64,000 bases of DNA from Paludibacteraceae bacterium (lineage in GTDB: Bacteria; Bacteroidota; Bacteroidia; Bacteroidales; Paludibacteraceae): positions 1 through 64,000 of the forward strand of contig JAEDGZ010000008.1 in assembly GCA_016297215.1 (NCBI GenBank), written 5' to 3'. The notes under the pieces were generated by a model, which did no database searches, was not told the origin of the DNA, and worked only from the letters and a program-made list of their open reading frames with translations. Both the position numbers and the translations under genes were made by a program. Numbering within the stretch: the first letter of the stretch is position 1; each line of letters starts with the position of its first letter. Below are positions 8,934 through 17,665 of the stretch, piece after piece.

Positions 8934-11666
8934 ATGAATAGTTTCCTACAACAAACAGCCCAAGATATAGTGAACCACTACTCGTGGGAGGGACTACGTG
9001 ATGTAACGCTGGTATTCCCCTCGCGGCGCGCGGGGCTGGTACTGAAAAACGAGTTGAAGCAACTGCAACGTGAGCAATATCCTGCCCCCGTCTTCTTGCC
9101 CACTATCACCACGTTGAGCGAACTCTTCGACACCCTCTCGCCTTTGCAGCAAGAGGACGAACTGAGACTTATCTGCCGACTATTCCGTATCTACAAAGAG
9201 GTTACCGGCGAGCAGATAACGCTGGATTTGTTCTACGGCTGGGGGCGACAAATCATCTCCGACTTCAACAATATCGACAAAGCCGTACCCCAAAATGAGG
9301 TGAAAGCCTTTTTCGAAAACACCATCGCCGCGCGCGAGTTGGAGCAGGTAAAGTTAGACGAAGAGACTACTGCAAGATTAAAAGACCTGCTTCGACAGTC
9401 CGGCGCCCGCAAAGATTATAATGAAGAGTCTGTACAGGCGAAGTATGATGCCCTGTGGCGCAATCTCTACACCATCTATCTCCGCCTCAATGAGCAACTG
9501 CAAAGCGAGGGAAAAGGTTACGAAGGTGCACGTATGCGAGCCGCCTTGGAGCATGTCGAAGAGAGAATAGCGGAAGTGGGCGAACAAAAATCTTACTGCT
9601 TCATCGGTTTCAACTACTTGCTGCGTGTAGAGAAAGAGTTGATGCGTTGGTTCAGAGACCACCGAAACGGACGTTTCTATTGGGATTATGTGGCGGACTT
9701 CCAAACGAATACCAAGGCGTTTGCGTTCGTAGAGCAGCATATTCGTGATTTGGGCAACGCCGCTGAGCCTATGCCGTGGACGCAACCCAAACCGATAGAG
9801 GTCATCGCGACCACCACAGGCAATGCGCAAGCGCAGTATGTCGCGCCGTGGCTACAAACGCACTATACGAAGCAAGGCGAGCGGACGGCGGTGGTGATTT
9901 GCGATGAAGGGATGTTGGAGCCCGTCATCTACGCCCTGCCCGCGCTGGTTTTAAGCGGAGTAAATGAGCCCGCGCCTATCAATATCACCAAGGGCTTTCC
10001 GCTCGCCAACACCAAGGTCTATGCCCAAGTGCTGCAAGTGCTGGAGCAACAGACAATCAAGAATACAGGGGACGCAGGCGTCTCGCCTGCGGGAACTTCT
10101 TACAATGAGCTATCAGCCATATTGGACTTGCTGCTACAAACGCTTGATGAGAACCAAAAGTCTCCCTTTAAGGGAGATGTAGAGGGGCGTGAGGGGCTTA
10201 ACAATTGGCATACGCTCCTTCTTCGCGAGTCTGTCTATCAACTGCGCTGTGCTATCAACAGTTTCCGCCAACTCACTTCCGACCCGCTCTTGCGAGAGGC
10301 AATCACCTCGCTGCCACTGTTGCGCAACCTGCTGGTGCATTTCCTGAGCGGCATCTCGCTGCCTTTCAACGGTGAGCCGATTACGGATATTCAAGTGATG
10401 GGTGTGCTGGAGACCCGTATGCTTGATTTCGATAACTTGCTGTTGCTCAATGTGGAAGAAGGCGTGGTGCCTCAACAGCAGGCTGACCTCTCCTTTATTC
10501 CTTATTACCTGCGCAAGTCTTACCACATGCCTACCAAGGACGAGGGGGCGACCGTCTATGCCTACAACTTCTTCCGACTCATGGCGCGTGCGAAGCATGT
10601 TACGCTGCTCTTTAGCGAAGCCGAGACCGCCATGGGGCGCAAGACCATGTCCCGCTTCATCATGCAGATGATGGTCAATCCCAAACATTTCACCATCCGC
10701 AAACGCTCACTGAATGAAGCAAAAAACGCCAATTCTTATACCTCAGATTATTCCGATAACTCAGAGAAGAATCTAATAAGTACTTCATCCTGTGTCCTTC
10801 ATCCTTCATCCTTCACATCTCTCTCCCCCTCTGCCATCAACACCTACATCGAGTGCCGTCGCAAGTTCTATTGGCAGTATGTGGAGCACCTGCGTCAGGT
10901 GGAGCCCGACACTCTGATTTTCGCTTCCAATACGCTCGGCACCTTTGTTCACCAAGTGATGGAAGACCTATACAAACCTCGATTAAACACGCCGCTGGAC
11001 GTCGGATGGTTGGAACAAACTGCCAACGACAATGCACTGCTGACAGAGACGCTTCGACAAACCTACGAGGAGGTGAGCGAGAAGAGTGGAGTGGAGTACC
11101 ATTTCGACCGACACCCGATGGAGAACATCGTGATTATTGAGTTTGTGAAGAACATCTTGCGCCGCGACAAGCAAGACGCGCAAGACCACGGGCTGACGAT
11201 ACTCCTCACGGAGCAAAAGCGTTCTTTCTTGTTGGATGGCGTGAAGATAGGCGGTAGCATCGACCGCATGGATAAGTTGGGCAACAGGGTACGCATCGTG
11301 GACTACAAGACGGGCTCCTATCACGCCGAGCGATTGGCTACCACGTGGGATGAACTATTAGAATCTCCCAATGCACATTATATCCTCCAAACGCTCATCT
11401 ACAGCGAAGCCGCACTACAAGGACTTTCCAACGCGCAGTTGACCCCCCATCTCTATTTTACCCAGAAGAATCTCAACCAAACCGACGGCATGGTGAAGAT
11501 AGAGGGGGTAGCGGTAGAAAACTACCTCGACATCCGCAGCGAGTTCCTTGCCCGACTGCAAAAAAAAGTGTCGGACATCAAGTCCGACACCGAGTTCCCG
11601 ATGGTTGCAGAAGACCAATGTAAGTCCTACTGCCCATTCCGCTTGCTCTGCGGCAAAACTGTTTAA
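8934..11666 (+). CDS. PD-(D/E)XK nuclease family protein, AddB-like
   Basis: A 910-residue partner of the preceding helicase-nuclease. The N-terminal part resembles an inactive UvrD-like fold (VFPSRRAGLVLKNEL near residue 27). The C-terminal part is a RecB-type nuclease: GSIDRMD, then IVDYKTG with Asp790 and Lys792. Cysteines at 641 and at 896, 900 and 906 match the split pattern that holds the 4Fe-4S cluster of AddB nucleases. Three unrelated repeats are embedded in frame: family-A palindrome (TGDAGVSPA, about residue 380), a TCTCCCTT/AAGGGAGA palindrome (about residues 409-421), and a TCCTTCATCC microrepeat (about residues 618-628) just before the first cluster cysteine. The protein probably works with its neighbour as an AddAB-type complex at DNA ends. 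Confidence 0.85.
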   Translation: MNSFLQQTAQDIVNHYSWEGLRDVTLVFPSRRAGLVLKNELKQLQREQYPAPVFLPTITTLSELFDTLSPLQQEDELRLICRLFRIYKEVTGEQITLDLFYGWGRQIISDFNNIDKAVPQNEVKAFFENTIAARELEQVKLDEETTARLKDLLRQSGARKDYNEESVQAKYDALWRNLYTIYLRLNEQLQSEGKGYEGARMRAALEHVEERIAEVGEQKSYCFIGFNYLLRVEKELMRWFRDHRNGRFYWDYVADFQTNTKAFAFVEQHIRDLGNAAEPMPWTQPKPIEVIATTTGNAQAQYVAPWLQTHYTKQGERTAVVICDEGMLEPVIYALPALVLSGVNEPAPINITKGFPLANTKVYAQVLQVLEQQTIKNTGDAGVSPAGTSYNELSAILDLLLQTLDENQKSPFKGDVEGREGLNNWHTLLLRESVYQLRCAINSFRQLTSDPLLREAITSLPLLRNLLVHFLSGISLPFNGEPITDIQVMGVLETRMLDFDNLLLLNVEEGVVPQQQADLSFIPYYLRKSYHMPTKDEGATVYAYNFFRLMARAKHVTLLFSEAETAMGRKTMSRFIMQMMVNPKHFTIRKRSLNEAKNANSYTSDYSDNSEKNLISTSSCVLHPSSFTSLSPSAINTYIECRRKFYWQYVEHLRQVEPDTLIFASNTLGTFVHQVMEDLYKPRLNTPLDVGWLEQTANDNALLTETLRQTYEEVSEKSGVEYHFDRHPMENIVIIEFVKNILRRDKQDAQDHGLTILLTEQKRSFLLDGVKIGGSIDRMDKLGNRVRIVDYKTGSYHAERLATTWDELLESPNAHYILQTLIYSEAALQGLSNAQLTPHLYFTQKNLNQTDGMVKIEGVAVENYLDIRSEFLARLQKKVSDIKSDTEFPMVAEDQCKSYCPFRLLCGKTV
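10068..10093 (+). repeat. Palindromic repeat family A, copy inside the AddB-like gene
   Basis: Same GGGGACGCAGGCGTCTCG unit as at 3259, in the same strand and frame relative to the gene (TGDAGVSPAG). Confidence 0.9.
10158..10196 (+). repeat. TCTCCCTT/AAGGGAGA palindrome inside the AddB-like gene
   Basis: Palindrome TCTCCCTTTAAGGGAGA at 10161-10177 followed by GTAGAGGGGCG. The same motif and tail occur inside both MITE copies at about 15049 and 17563. Confidence 0.85.
10784..10816 (+). repeat. TCCTTCATCC microrepeat inside the AddB-like gene
   Basis: Repeated TTCATCC/CCTTCATCC units, also present in the spacer before dnaK (20764-20791). Encodes SSCVLHPSSFTS. Confidence 0.8.
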
Positions 11667-11673
11667 TTCGGCA

Positions 11674-14667
11674 TCACATCATGTGCGGTGGCGGACCCAT
11701 AGGCGGCATGCCGGGTTTGCCGCCGCTCTCTATCATCTCTTGCATGCGCCCGCCCATCCCCGTGGCTTTGAGGTTGCCCATGCGGTTGAGGCGGTAGGTG
11801 AAGGTGAGCATGAAATAGGTGGGCAGCGTGTTGTATTTGGCATAACTGACCACGTTGTCGCTCACCACCTGCACGATGTTCTTCTTCTGGTGCAGGATGT
11901 CGTAGGCTTGCAGCGCGAGCGTGGCGTTGCCCCAACTCTTCTCTATCTCCGCATTCAGAATCACCTCGTTCACCTTGCCCGACAACTCGTAGCCGTAGCG
12001 GTCGGTGTAGCTGCACTCCGCCGATATATTCCACGACTTCGGCAGGTGGAACTCGAGGTCGCCCGTAACCGTCCAGTTGAACACATTGCTGGTGCTGGCG
12101 GCGGTGATGTTGTTGTGCGTGTAACTATACGTGGCATTTCCCCGCACACCCACGTCCACGATGTCGTGCGTAAAGCGCAGTGTCAGGTCTTCCGAGGCTT
12201 GGAAATTCCCCGTGAGCGACTGCTCGCCGAGGGGGATATAACGGATGTCGCCATCGCTCGCCAGCGTGCCTTCGATGGTCGATGTGTATGCCACGCGCTG
12301 GTTGTAGCCGACCATGGTGCGGGTGTTGAACTGGAACATCTTGTTGCAGAAAGGAGTGTTGTACATCAGGTCTGCGCTGATGTTCCACGGCAGCGCATCG
12401 GCGTTCACCGTCTGGCTGTATTTCTTGCCCGTGCCGTCGTAGAGCGTGTTGCTCACTAATGCGTTCTGTGTGAAAGAGCCGCGGATGCCTGTCATTATCG
12501 AGGAGAATCGTGTCTCGTTGAAGCGCGAGTACATACCGAAGAAGTAATGTTGGAAGGCGGGTCGCAGCGAGAGGTTACCGATGGTCTCGTTCATCGCGTC
12601 GGAGTTGTTGCGCACGGGAATCATCTGAGTGATAGTTGGTTGCGACACTCTGCCGCGATAGCGGACACGCGCAAACTCTTTCTTGCCGAACTTGTATCGG
12701 AAGTTGATGGACGGCGCCACGTTCCACGAACAGACCACGGTGTCTCTGTTGAGCACATCGCCATAGTAGGTGGTGGAATGGGTCTGTGTCAGTATGCCGC
12801 GTACACCTACAGTCAGGTCGCTTTTCTCAGTCAGCCAGCGGTAGTTCACCTCCAACTGCTCTTGGTAGAAGAGGTTGCTCAGCGCGTTGCTGTAGGTGGA
12901 GTCGTAGGCATATTCCGATGAAACTGCACTCCCGAGCAACTCCCTCCCTTCGTAGGTAGGGTCGGGTAGGGGTCGGCTGTATTGGTCTTTCGTGGAGTTA
13001 CGAATAGAACCTGAGAATCGGGGCGCAATCTCCAGCAGGTGGTTGGTCTTGTAGATAGGCTCCACGTAGGACATGCGGATGTTGTATTGCAGGTCGTTGC
13101 TGCGGCTGAAGGTATGCTGGTCCACCGTGCTTGCGTTGAGCAGCCGGTCGAAGGCAAACGTCTCCGAGTAGCCGTCGGTATTGCTGTAGTTGATTCGTCC
13201 CGTCAGCGTCAGCGACCGCCCGGGGTGCTGAAACTTATGGTTGTAGGTCAGTCGCATGCCCGCCGTGATGGTGCGGCTCGTGTCTTGCTGATTTTGATAA
13301 CCGTCGTTCACCGTGTCTTGCTGATTTTGATAACCGTCGTTCACAAGGCTGTCCGAGCGGTAGTAGGTGTAGTCATCGTTGCCCACCGAAGAGGTGCCGG
13401 TGTAGGATAGGGTAGGTTGCAGAATCAACTTGTTGATACTGTCTATCTGATACTGAAACTCCAAGCGAAGATTTACATCCCATGTCTGCGCAAACTTATT
13501 CGTAGAGTCGTTGTTCAGGTAGGTAATCTCCCCCGCGTATTGCTCTTTGTTGGTCTCAGAGCGGGTGTCGTTGTACGAGTGGCTGAACGACAAGTCGCCG
13601 CCCATGAGCAGACTTGTCTTATCATCCCGTTTGGTGATACGGTCGTTGAAGTCGATGTTGGTGTTCGCGCCGAGATTCTCGCTGCGGGTGATGCCGGCGT
13701 TGGCGTTTTGCCCGAAGTTGCCGCGTCCGCGCGCCATACGCACCTCGTTGGTGTTGTTCGCCGAGCCGATGATGGTCGTCTGGCTCTCGCCCAGCAGCAG
13801 GTTCGTGAAGAGGTTGGCGTTGTAGCGGAAGTCGTCCTCAAAGAAGTGCTTTGCCAACTCGGCGGAGGTGTTTCCGTAGGCGGGGTCGCCGTAGTTGAAC
13901 CAGCCCTCGTTCTCCGTTACCATGTCCGCGCCTACCGACCCCGCGTATTTGCCAAACACGCCTTTCTTGCGGTCTTTCTTGAGCGTCAGGTTGATGATAT
14001 GCTCCGTGTCGTCGTCCTCGAATCCCGTCAGTTTGGCGGTCTCTGACTTCTCGTCTATCACCTGTATCTTCTCTATCATCTCGGCGGGGATGTTCTTCGT
14101 GGCGGACTGCACGTCGTTGCCGAAGAATTTCTTCCCGTCTATGCGCACCGCGGTGATGGTCTCGCCGTTGACGGTTACGTTACCTTGCTGGTCCACCTGC
14201 ACGCCGTTCATCTTCTTCAGCAGGTCTTCCACCATCGCGTTCTCGTTCACTTTGTATGCCGCGGTGTTGTACTCGATGGTGTCGCCTTTCACGGTCATCT
14301 CGGCGGCATGCCCTTGCACCTGCACTTCTGCCAAGTGCTGCACGTCTTCGCGCAGGCGAATGGTCTTCATGCTCACGTCTTTGCCCTCTACCGTAACCGC
14401 CACCACTTGCTCTTTGAAGCCGATGTTAGAGACAAACAACTTGTACTGTCCGTTCTTCACGTTGGTCAGGTAATACTCTCCGTCGAAGTCGGTCTGTGCG
14501 CCCTGCACCATCGTGGAGTCTCCGTTGTGGTAAGCAAACAGCCGCACGGTACTCATCTCCAGCAGGCTGCCGTCCGTGGCACTCACCACCTTCCCGCTCA
14601 CTGTATATTGCGCCGCCGCGGACAATGCCCCGAGGCACAATGCTATAAATAGAATCGTCTTTTTCAT
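11674..14667 (-). CDS. Outer-membrane beta-barrel protein, TonB-receptor-like without a clear TonB box
   Basis: A 997-residue protein with a signal peptide ending ALSAAAQ. Residues about 20-105 form a carboxypeptidase-regulatory-like beta sandwich typical of Bacteroidetes outer-membrane transporters. A plug-like segment follows (about 110-240; DGKKFFGND, PAEMIEKIQV), then a long beta-barrel with many aromatic strands, and a Met/Pro/Gly-rich tail (GMPPMGPPPHMM). The plan fits the outer-membrane beta-barrel family related to TonB receptors; the ligand is unknown. An 11-residue stretch (VNDGYQNQQDT) is tandemly doubled by a perfect 33-bp repeat. It converges with the AddB-like gene with only a 7-bp gap and no obvious terminator. 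No consensus promoter was found upstream. Confidence 0.8.
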   Translation of the reverse strand: MKKTILFIALCLGALSAAAQYTVSGKVVSATDGSLLEMSTVRLFAYHNGDSTMVQGAQTDFDGEYYLTNVKNGQYKLFVSNIGFKEQVVAVTVEGKDVSMKTIRLREDVQHLAEVQVQGHAAEMTVKGDTIEYNTAAYKVNENAMVEDLLKKMNGVQVDQQGNVTVNGETITAVRIDGKKFFGNDVQSATKNIPAEMIEKIQVIDEKSETAKLTGFEDDDTEHIINLTLKKDRKKGVFGKYAGSVGADMVTENEGWFNYGDPAYGNTSAELAKHFFEDDFRYNANLFTNLLLGESQTTIIGSANNTNEVRMARGRGNFGQNANAGITRSENLGANTNIDFNDRITKRDDKTSLLMGGDLSFSHSYNDTRSETNKEQYAGEITYLNNDSTNKFAQTWDVNLRLEFQYQIDSINKLILQPTLSYTGTSSVGNDDYTYYRSDSLVNDGYQNQQDTVNDGYQNQQDTSRTITAGMRLTYNHKFQHPGRSLTLTGRINYSNTDGYSETFAFDRLLNASTVDQHTFSRSNDLQYNIRMSYVEPIYKTNHLLEIAPRFSGSIRNSTKDQYSRPLPDPTYEGRELLGSAVSSEYAYDSTYSNALSNLFYQEQLEVNYRWLTEKSDLTVGVRGILTQTHSTTYYGDVLNRDTVVCSWNVAPSINFRYKFGKKEFARVRYRGRVSQPTITQMIPVRNNSDAMNETIGNLSLRPAFQHYFFGMYSRFNETRFSSIMTGIRGSFTQNALVSNTLYDGTGKKYSQTVNADALPWNISADLMYNTPFCNKMFQFNTRTMVGYNQRVAYTSTIEGTLASDGDIRYIPLGEQSLTGNFQASEDLTLRFTHDIVDVGVRGNATYSYTHNNITAASTSNVFNWTVTGDLEFHLPKSWNISAECSYTDRYGYELSGKVNEVILNAEIEKSWGNATLALQAYDILHQKKNIVQVVSDNVVSYAKYNTLPTYFMLTFTYRLNRMGNLKATGMGGRMQEMIESGGKPGMPPMGPPPHMM
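13279..13344 (-). repeat. Perfect 33-bp tandem duplication in the barrel gene
   Basis: Units 13279-13311 and 13312-13344 are identical. The 11-codon period keeps the frame. It looks like a recent slippage event in an extracellular loop or periplasmic turn. Confidence 0.9.
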
Positions 14668-14693
14668 CCCTTGACAGGCAAAGCCTTTTTCTT

Positions 14694-14825
14694 AATTAAG
14701 AATTTTGAATTAAGAATTAAGAGAACACAGGAATTGAATTTCAGAGCATGAGCACTCATAATTCCTAATTCATAATTCATAATTAGCATGCGCCCTCATA
14801 ATTCATAATTCATAATTCATAATTA
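14694..14825. repeat. AT-rich intergenic hairpin repeat (AATTCATAATT type)
   Basis: Runs of AATTAAGAATT and CATAATTCATAATT around a CAGAGCATGAGC core. The same composite recurs at 22779, 33366, 36022 and 46409. Confidence 0.7.
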
Positions 14826-14938
14826 TATCGCTTTGCCACTGCCTACCAAACAAACATTGTGCCAAAACTTCCTATATAATGTGCTTTTTAACCAATTTTA
14901 TGATAAGACCCTATTGGGAGTTTGAGATTTGGTAGTAA

Positions 14939-15151
14939 ACGTGAGTTCGATATAAGCAAATACTTTCAGCAGTCAAAGACTAATTTGGTTTTTGGTAATG
15001 AATTCATGATGAATTATACGGAAATTATATGTTAAAGAAAAGCGAAGTCTCCCTTCAAGGGAGATTTAGAGGGTCGTTTTTGGAAATGTTTGTTGAAATT
15101 AAAAAAACATCGTTGGCTCGATGTGTTATGTATCTTATTTCGAGTTCGCGT
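14939..15151 (+). mobile_element. MITE-like element, copy 1
   Basis: A 213-bp non-coding element about 96% identical to the copy at 17453-17665. The ends ACGTGAGTTCGATATAAG and CTTATTTCGAGTTCGCGT form imperfect terminal inverted repeats (14 of 18-19 positions). It is flanked by the direct repeat GTAGTAA (14932-14938 and 15152-15158), an apparent 7-bp target duplication. The interior carries a TCTCCCTT-C-AAGGGAGA palindrome. No transposase is encoded, so it would need one in trans. Confidence 0.8.
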
Positions 15152-15308
15152 GTAGTAAGGGTTATAAGCCGTCAATCTCGAAAACGACTCGAAAACGACT
15201 CGAAAACGACACGAAAAAAAAAGCCGTTAATTTTATGCCTCCATTAGCCCATTAAAGTTCATTAAAACAATGCTTTAATGGTTCTTTATAGGGCATTTAA
15301 TGGAGAAA

Positions 15309-16676
15309 TTAACAGCAACGCTCCTCCTCTTTATTGCTATGCAGTTTCCTTACATCGTGTCGGATGCGCAGCAGGCAGAGAACGGCGGTGGCACCCAAGC
15401 CCACCACGTATGCCAGAATCAGCCCCTCCGGACCTAATCCGCAGGGGAACGCCAGCAGGTAGCCGACGGGCAGGTTCAGCACGATGTACGCCAAGAAAGA
15501 GATGTAGGGGATAATCTTCACGTCCTGTATGCCGCGCAGGATGCCGATAGACACGTTCTGTATGCCGTCAAAGAACTGATAGGTGGCGGCGCAGACCAGC
15601 AACACGGCAGCCAAAGACGCGACCTCCGCATTGCTCGTGAAGAGCAAAGGAATCTGATGGCGCAGGACTACAAACCCGATCGCCGCAAGGATATTCCACG
15701 CGATGACCATGTGCAGTGCGGCTTTCGCACTCATCACCATCTTGTGGTAGTCTCGTGCGCCGTAGCAGTGCGACACGCGGATGGTGGTTGCCGCCCCCAT
15801 CGCCAGCACTATCTGGAATACACAGTTGCCCATCGTGTTCATAATCTGATTAGCGCTGATGGCTATCGTGCCGAACCAGCCCATCATGATACCCGTGAAG
15901 ACGAAGGCAAACGCCTCGAGAAACATCTGCCCCGCGATAGGCAATCCGATGAAAATCAGTCGCTTCATCTCGCGCATGGAGAACATCCTAAGGTGCCAGC
16001 CCTGTATGTAGGGGCGTAGCCAACGGGTGCCGATGAAGATTAGCACTATTGCTATCGGTCCGACGGCGCGGGCAAGAAAGGTGGCGAGGGCGGCACCCTC
16101 GATACCCATCTCGGGGCAGCCGCAGGCGCCGTAGATAAACAGCCAGTTGAAGAAGACGTTGAGCAGGTTAGCAGCCAGCAGCACCACCATGGAAATCCAC
16201 GTGTTGCCTATGCCTTCCAAGAACTGCTTGAACGTGGCAAACACCATCACGAAGGGGATGCTGTATGCCATGATTCGGTAGTAGGTAAGCGATGCGTCCA
16301 CCACCTCGCGGGGTTGCCCGAGGTGGTAGAGTAGGGGCTGGAAGGCCAACTGCAAGAGCATGAGTAGCACGCCCGCTACGAGGTAGAGTATCAACCCGTT
16401 GAAGAGCCATGTGTGGGTGTTCTCCCGCTGTCCGCGACCTACGAGCGCGCCTACGATGGGGGTCAGGCTCATAGAGATACCGAGTGCAAAGAGGAAGAAC
16501 AGCATCGCCACCTGTCCGCCGAAAGACACGGCTGCCAGCGGCAACGCATCCTCGCCGCCCCAGCGACCGACCATGATGTTGTCCGCCAACTGCACCAGTA
16601 TCTGCCCTAACTGCGCCACCACAATCGGCAGCGCCAACTTCAGATTAGCAATATAGTAAGGGATATACTTTTTCAT
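15309..16676 (-). CDS. MATE family multidrug/toxin exporter
   Basis: A 455-residue polytopic inner-membrane protein with about 12 hydrophobic helices and the two-fold MATE pattern. The first half carries PIVVAQLGQILVQLADNIMVG and the second the equivalent GLPIAGQMFLEAFAFVFTGIMMG. MATE proteins export cationic drugs or metabolites using Na+ or H+ gradients; the substrate is unknown. The gene stands alone with its own consensus promoter 122 bp upstream. Confidence 0.92.
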   Translation of the reverse strand: MKKYIPYYIANLKLALPIVVAQLGQILVQLADNIMVGRWGGEDALPLAAVSFGGQVAMLFFLFALGISMSLTPIVGALVGRGQRENTHTWLFNGLILYLVAGVLLMLLQLAFQPLLYHLGQPREVVDASLTYYRIMAYSIPFVMVFATFKQFLEGIGNTWISMVVLLAANLLNVFFNWLFIYGACGCPEMGIEGAALATFLARAVGPIAIVLIFIGTRWLRPYIQGWHLRMFSMREMKRLIFIGLPIAGQMFLEAFAFVFTGIMMGWFGTIAISANQIMNTMGNCVFQIVLAMGAATTIRVSHCYGARDYHKMVMSAKAALHMVIAWNILAAIGFVVLRHQIPLLFTSNAEVASLAAVLLVCAATYQFFDGIQNVSIGILRGIQDVKIIPYISFLAYIVLNLPVGYLLAFPCGLGPEGLILAYVVGLGATAVLCLLRIRHDVRKLHSNKEEERCC

Positions 16677-16684
16677 ACGTATGT

Positions 16685-16750
16685 AGTTGAGTGTTGAGAG
16701 TTAAGTGTTGAGAGTTAAGTGTTACGAGTTAAGTGTTGAGTGTTGAGTGC
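16685..16750. repeat. GAGTTAAGTGTT microrepeat tract
   Basis: Tandem GTTGAGAGTTAAGT-type units just upstream of the MATE start. It is related to the GGGTTGAGAGTTGAG tracts inside the methyltransferase gene at 57582 and 58049. Confidence 0.75.
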
Positions 16751-16797
16751 GCAGGTGTTCTGCATGCCGAGTATAATCAGTAAACAAATTCAGCGTG

Positions 16798-16829
16798 CAA
16801 AGGTACTGCTTTTTTCTGACATAGTCAAA
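16798..16829 (-). promoter_or_regulatory. Promoter for the MATE gene
   Basis: Reading the minus strand: TTTG (16829-16826), 20-bp spacer, TACCTTTG (16805-16798). Confidence 0.8.
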
Positions 16830-16849
16830 TTTATCCCCTAAAAACATCT

Positions 16850-16970
16850 GGGGACGCAGGCGTCTCGCCTGCGGTCAGTTTGGAACAAACTGTTTGATTA
16901 TGCAATGTCCTGTCCGGTGTGCGCAGGCGTCCCCGCCTGCCTGTCCGGGTGCGCAGGCGTCCCCGCCTGC
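16850..16970. repeat. Cluster of three family-A palindromes
   Basis: Copies at 16850-16874 (GGGGACGCAGGCGTCTCG form), about 16912-16940 and 16942-16970 (TCCGGGTGCGCAGGCGTCCC form). The last two are adjacent direct repeats. This shows both sub-forms side by side in non-coding DNA. Confidence 0.9.
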
Positions 16971-16978
16971 TAAAAAAT

Positions 16979-17104
16979 ACAACCTCTATAACCACTACAA
17001 CCTCTACAACCTCTATAACCTCTATAACCTCTATAACCTCTATAGCCTCTATAACCACTATAACCTCTACAACCTCTATAACCTCTATAACCACTATAAT
17101 CTAA
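16979..17104. repeat. 9-bp minisatellite (CTATAACCT)
   Basis: About 13 imperfect tandem copies of a 9-mer with variants CTACAACCT and CCACTATAA. Both strands stay open by chance of the period; no gene is called here. Confidence 0.9.
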
Positions 17105-17193
17105 CAAGCCACACACCCATTCTACGTAAATAAACAACATTTCTATAGCACTCTCCTCCCACCCCCAAAAAAAATACAAAAAAGCAAATTTTA

Positions 17194-17225
17194 TTTGCAC
17201 AATTCAAAGAAAAACACTACCTTTG
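17194..17225 (+). promoter_or_regulatory. Strong promoter for the structured RNA at 17.2 kb
   Basis: TTTG (17194-17197), exactly 20 bp, TACCTTTG (17218-17225). Start of transcription is expected near 17231. Confidence 0.85.
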
Positions 17226-17230
17226 CACCG

Positions 17231-17450
17231 CAGTTGATACTTGGGGAGTACATATTTATTTAGTAGCGTTATAAGCCAACCTTGATATTTTGAAACTTCG
17301 ACACTTTCAAAAAGTCATTTATACATTCAAGCATGGGTTATGCACGCTCACGCGTTGCGTGAGTTTTCTGTGCGTAAATTTGAATGTATAAGGGTAGTCG
17401 AAGACCTCAGAATATCAAATGAAGCAACCCGAAAATTCACGCTTTTTATT
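17231..17450 (+). ncRNA. Structured non-coding RNA, possibly 6S-like
   Basis: No protein frame is supported. The RNA can fold into one long irregular hairpin. Positions 17282-17293 pair with 17407-17418 (11 of 12). CTTCGAC 17296-17302 pairs with GTCGAAG 17397-17403. After an asymmetric internal bubble, 17319-17330 pairs perfectly with 17380-17391 (12 bp). The apex has GCAC/GTGC (17342-17345 with 17370-17373) and the hairpin CTCACGC-GTT-GCGTGAG (17347-17363). It ends at GCTTTTTATTT. A closing stem, central bubble and apical arm in a transcript of about 200 nt are the plan of 6S RNA, the RNA polymerase-binding regulator. That identity is inferred from shape only. The MITE copy 2 sits directly after the T-run. 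Confidence 0.6.
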
Positions 17451-17452
17451 TA

Positions 17453-17665
17453 ACGTGAGTTCGATATAAGCAAATATTTTCAGCAGTCAAAGACTAATTG
17501 GGTTTTTGGTAATGAATTAATGATGAATTATACGAAAATTATATGTTAAAGAAAAACGAAGTCTCCCTTCAAGGGAGATTTAGAGGGTCGTTTTTGGAAA
17601 TTTTTGTTGAAATTAAAAAAACATCGTCGGTTTGATGTGTTATGTATCTTATTTCGAGTTCGCGT
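17453..17665 (+). mobile_element. MITE-like element, copy 2
   Basis: Same 213-bp element as copy 1 with about nine substitutions. It is flanked by TATTTA on both sides (17447-17452 and 17666-17671; TTATTTA if the end is drawn one base earlier). It has inserted at the very end of the structured RNA gene. Confidence 0.8.

Noticed and set aside
16979..17104. Possible CRISPR array
   Set aside because: The units are 9 bp and directly abutting with no spacers; no cas genes are present.
16894..17133. Open frames through the 9-bp minisatellite (Asn-Leu-Tyr repeats on plus, Val-Ile-Glu repeats on minus)
   Set aside because: The 9-bp period keeps frames open automatically. No start context or promoter supports them.
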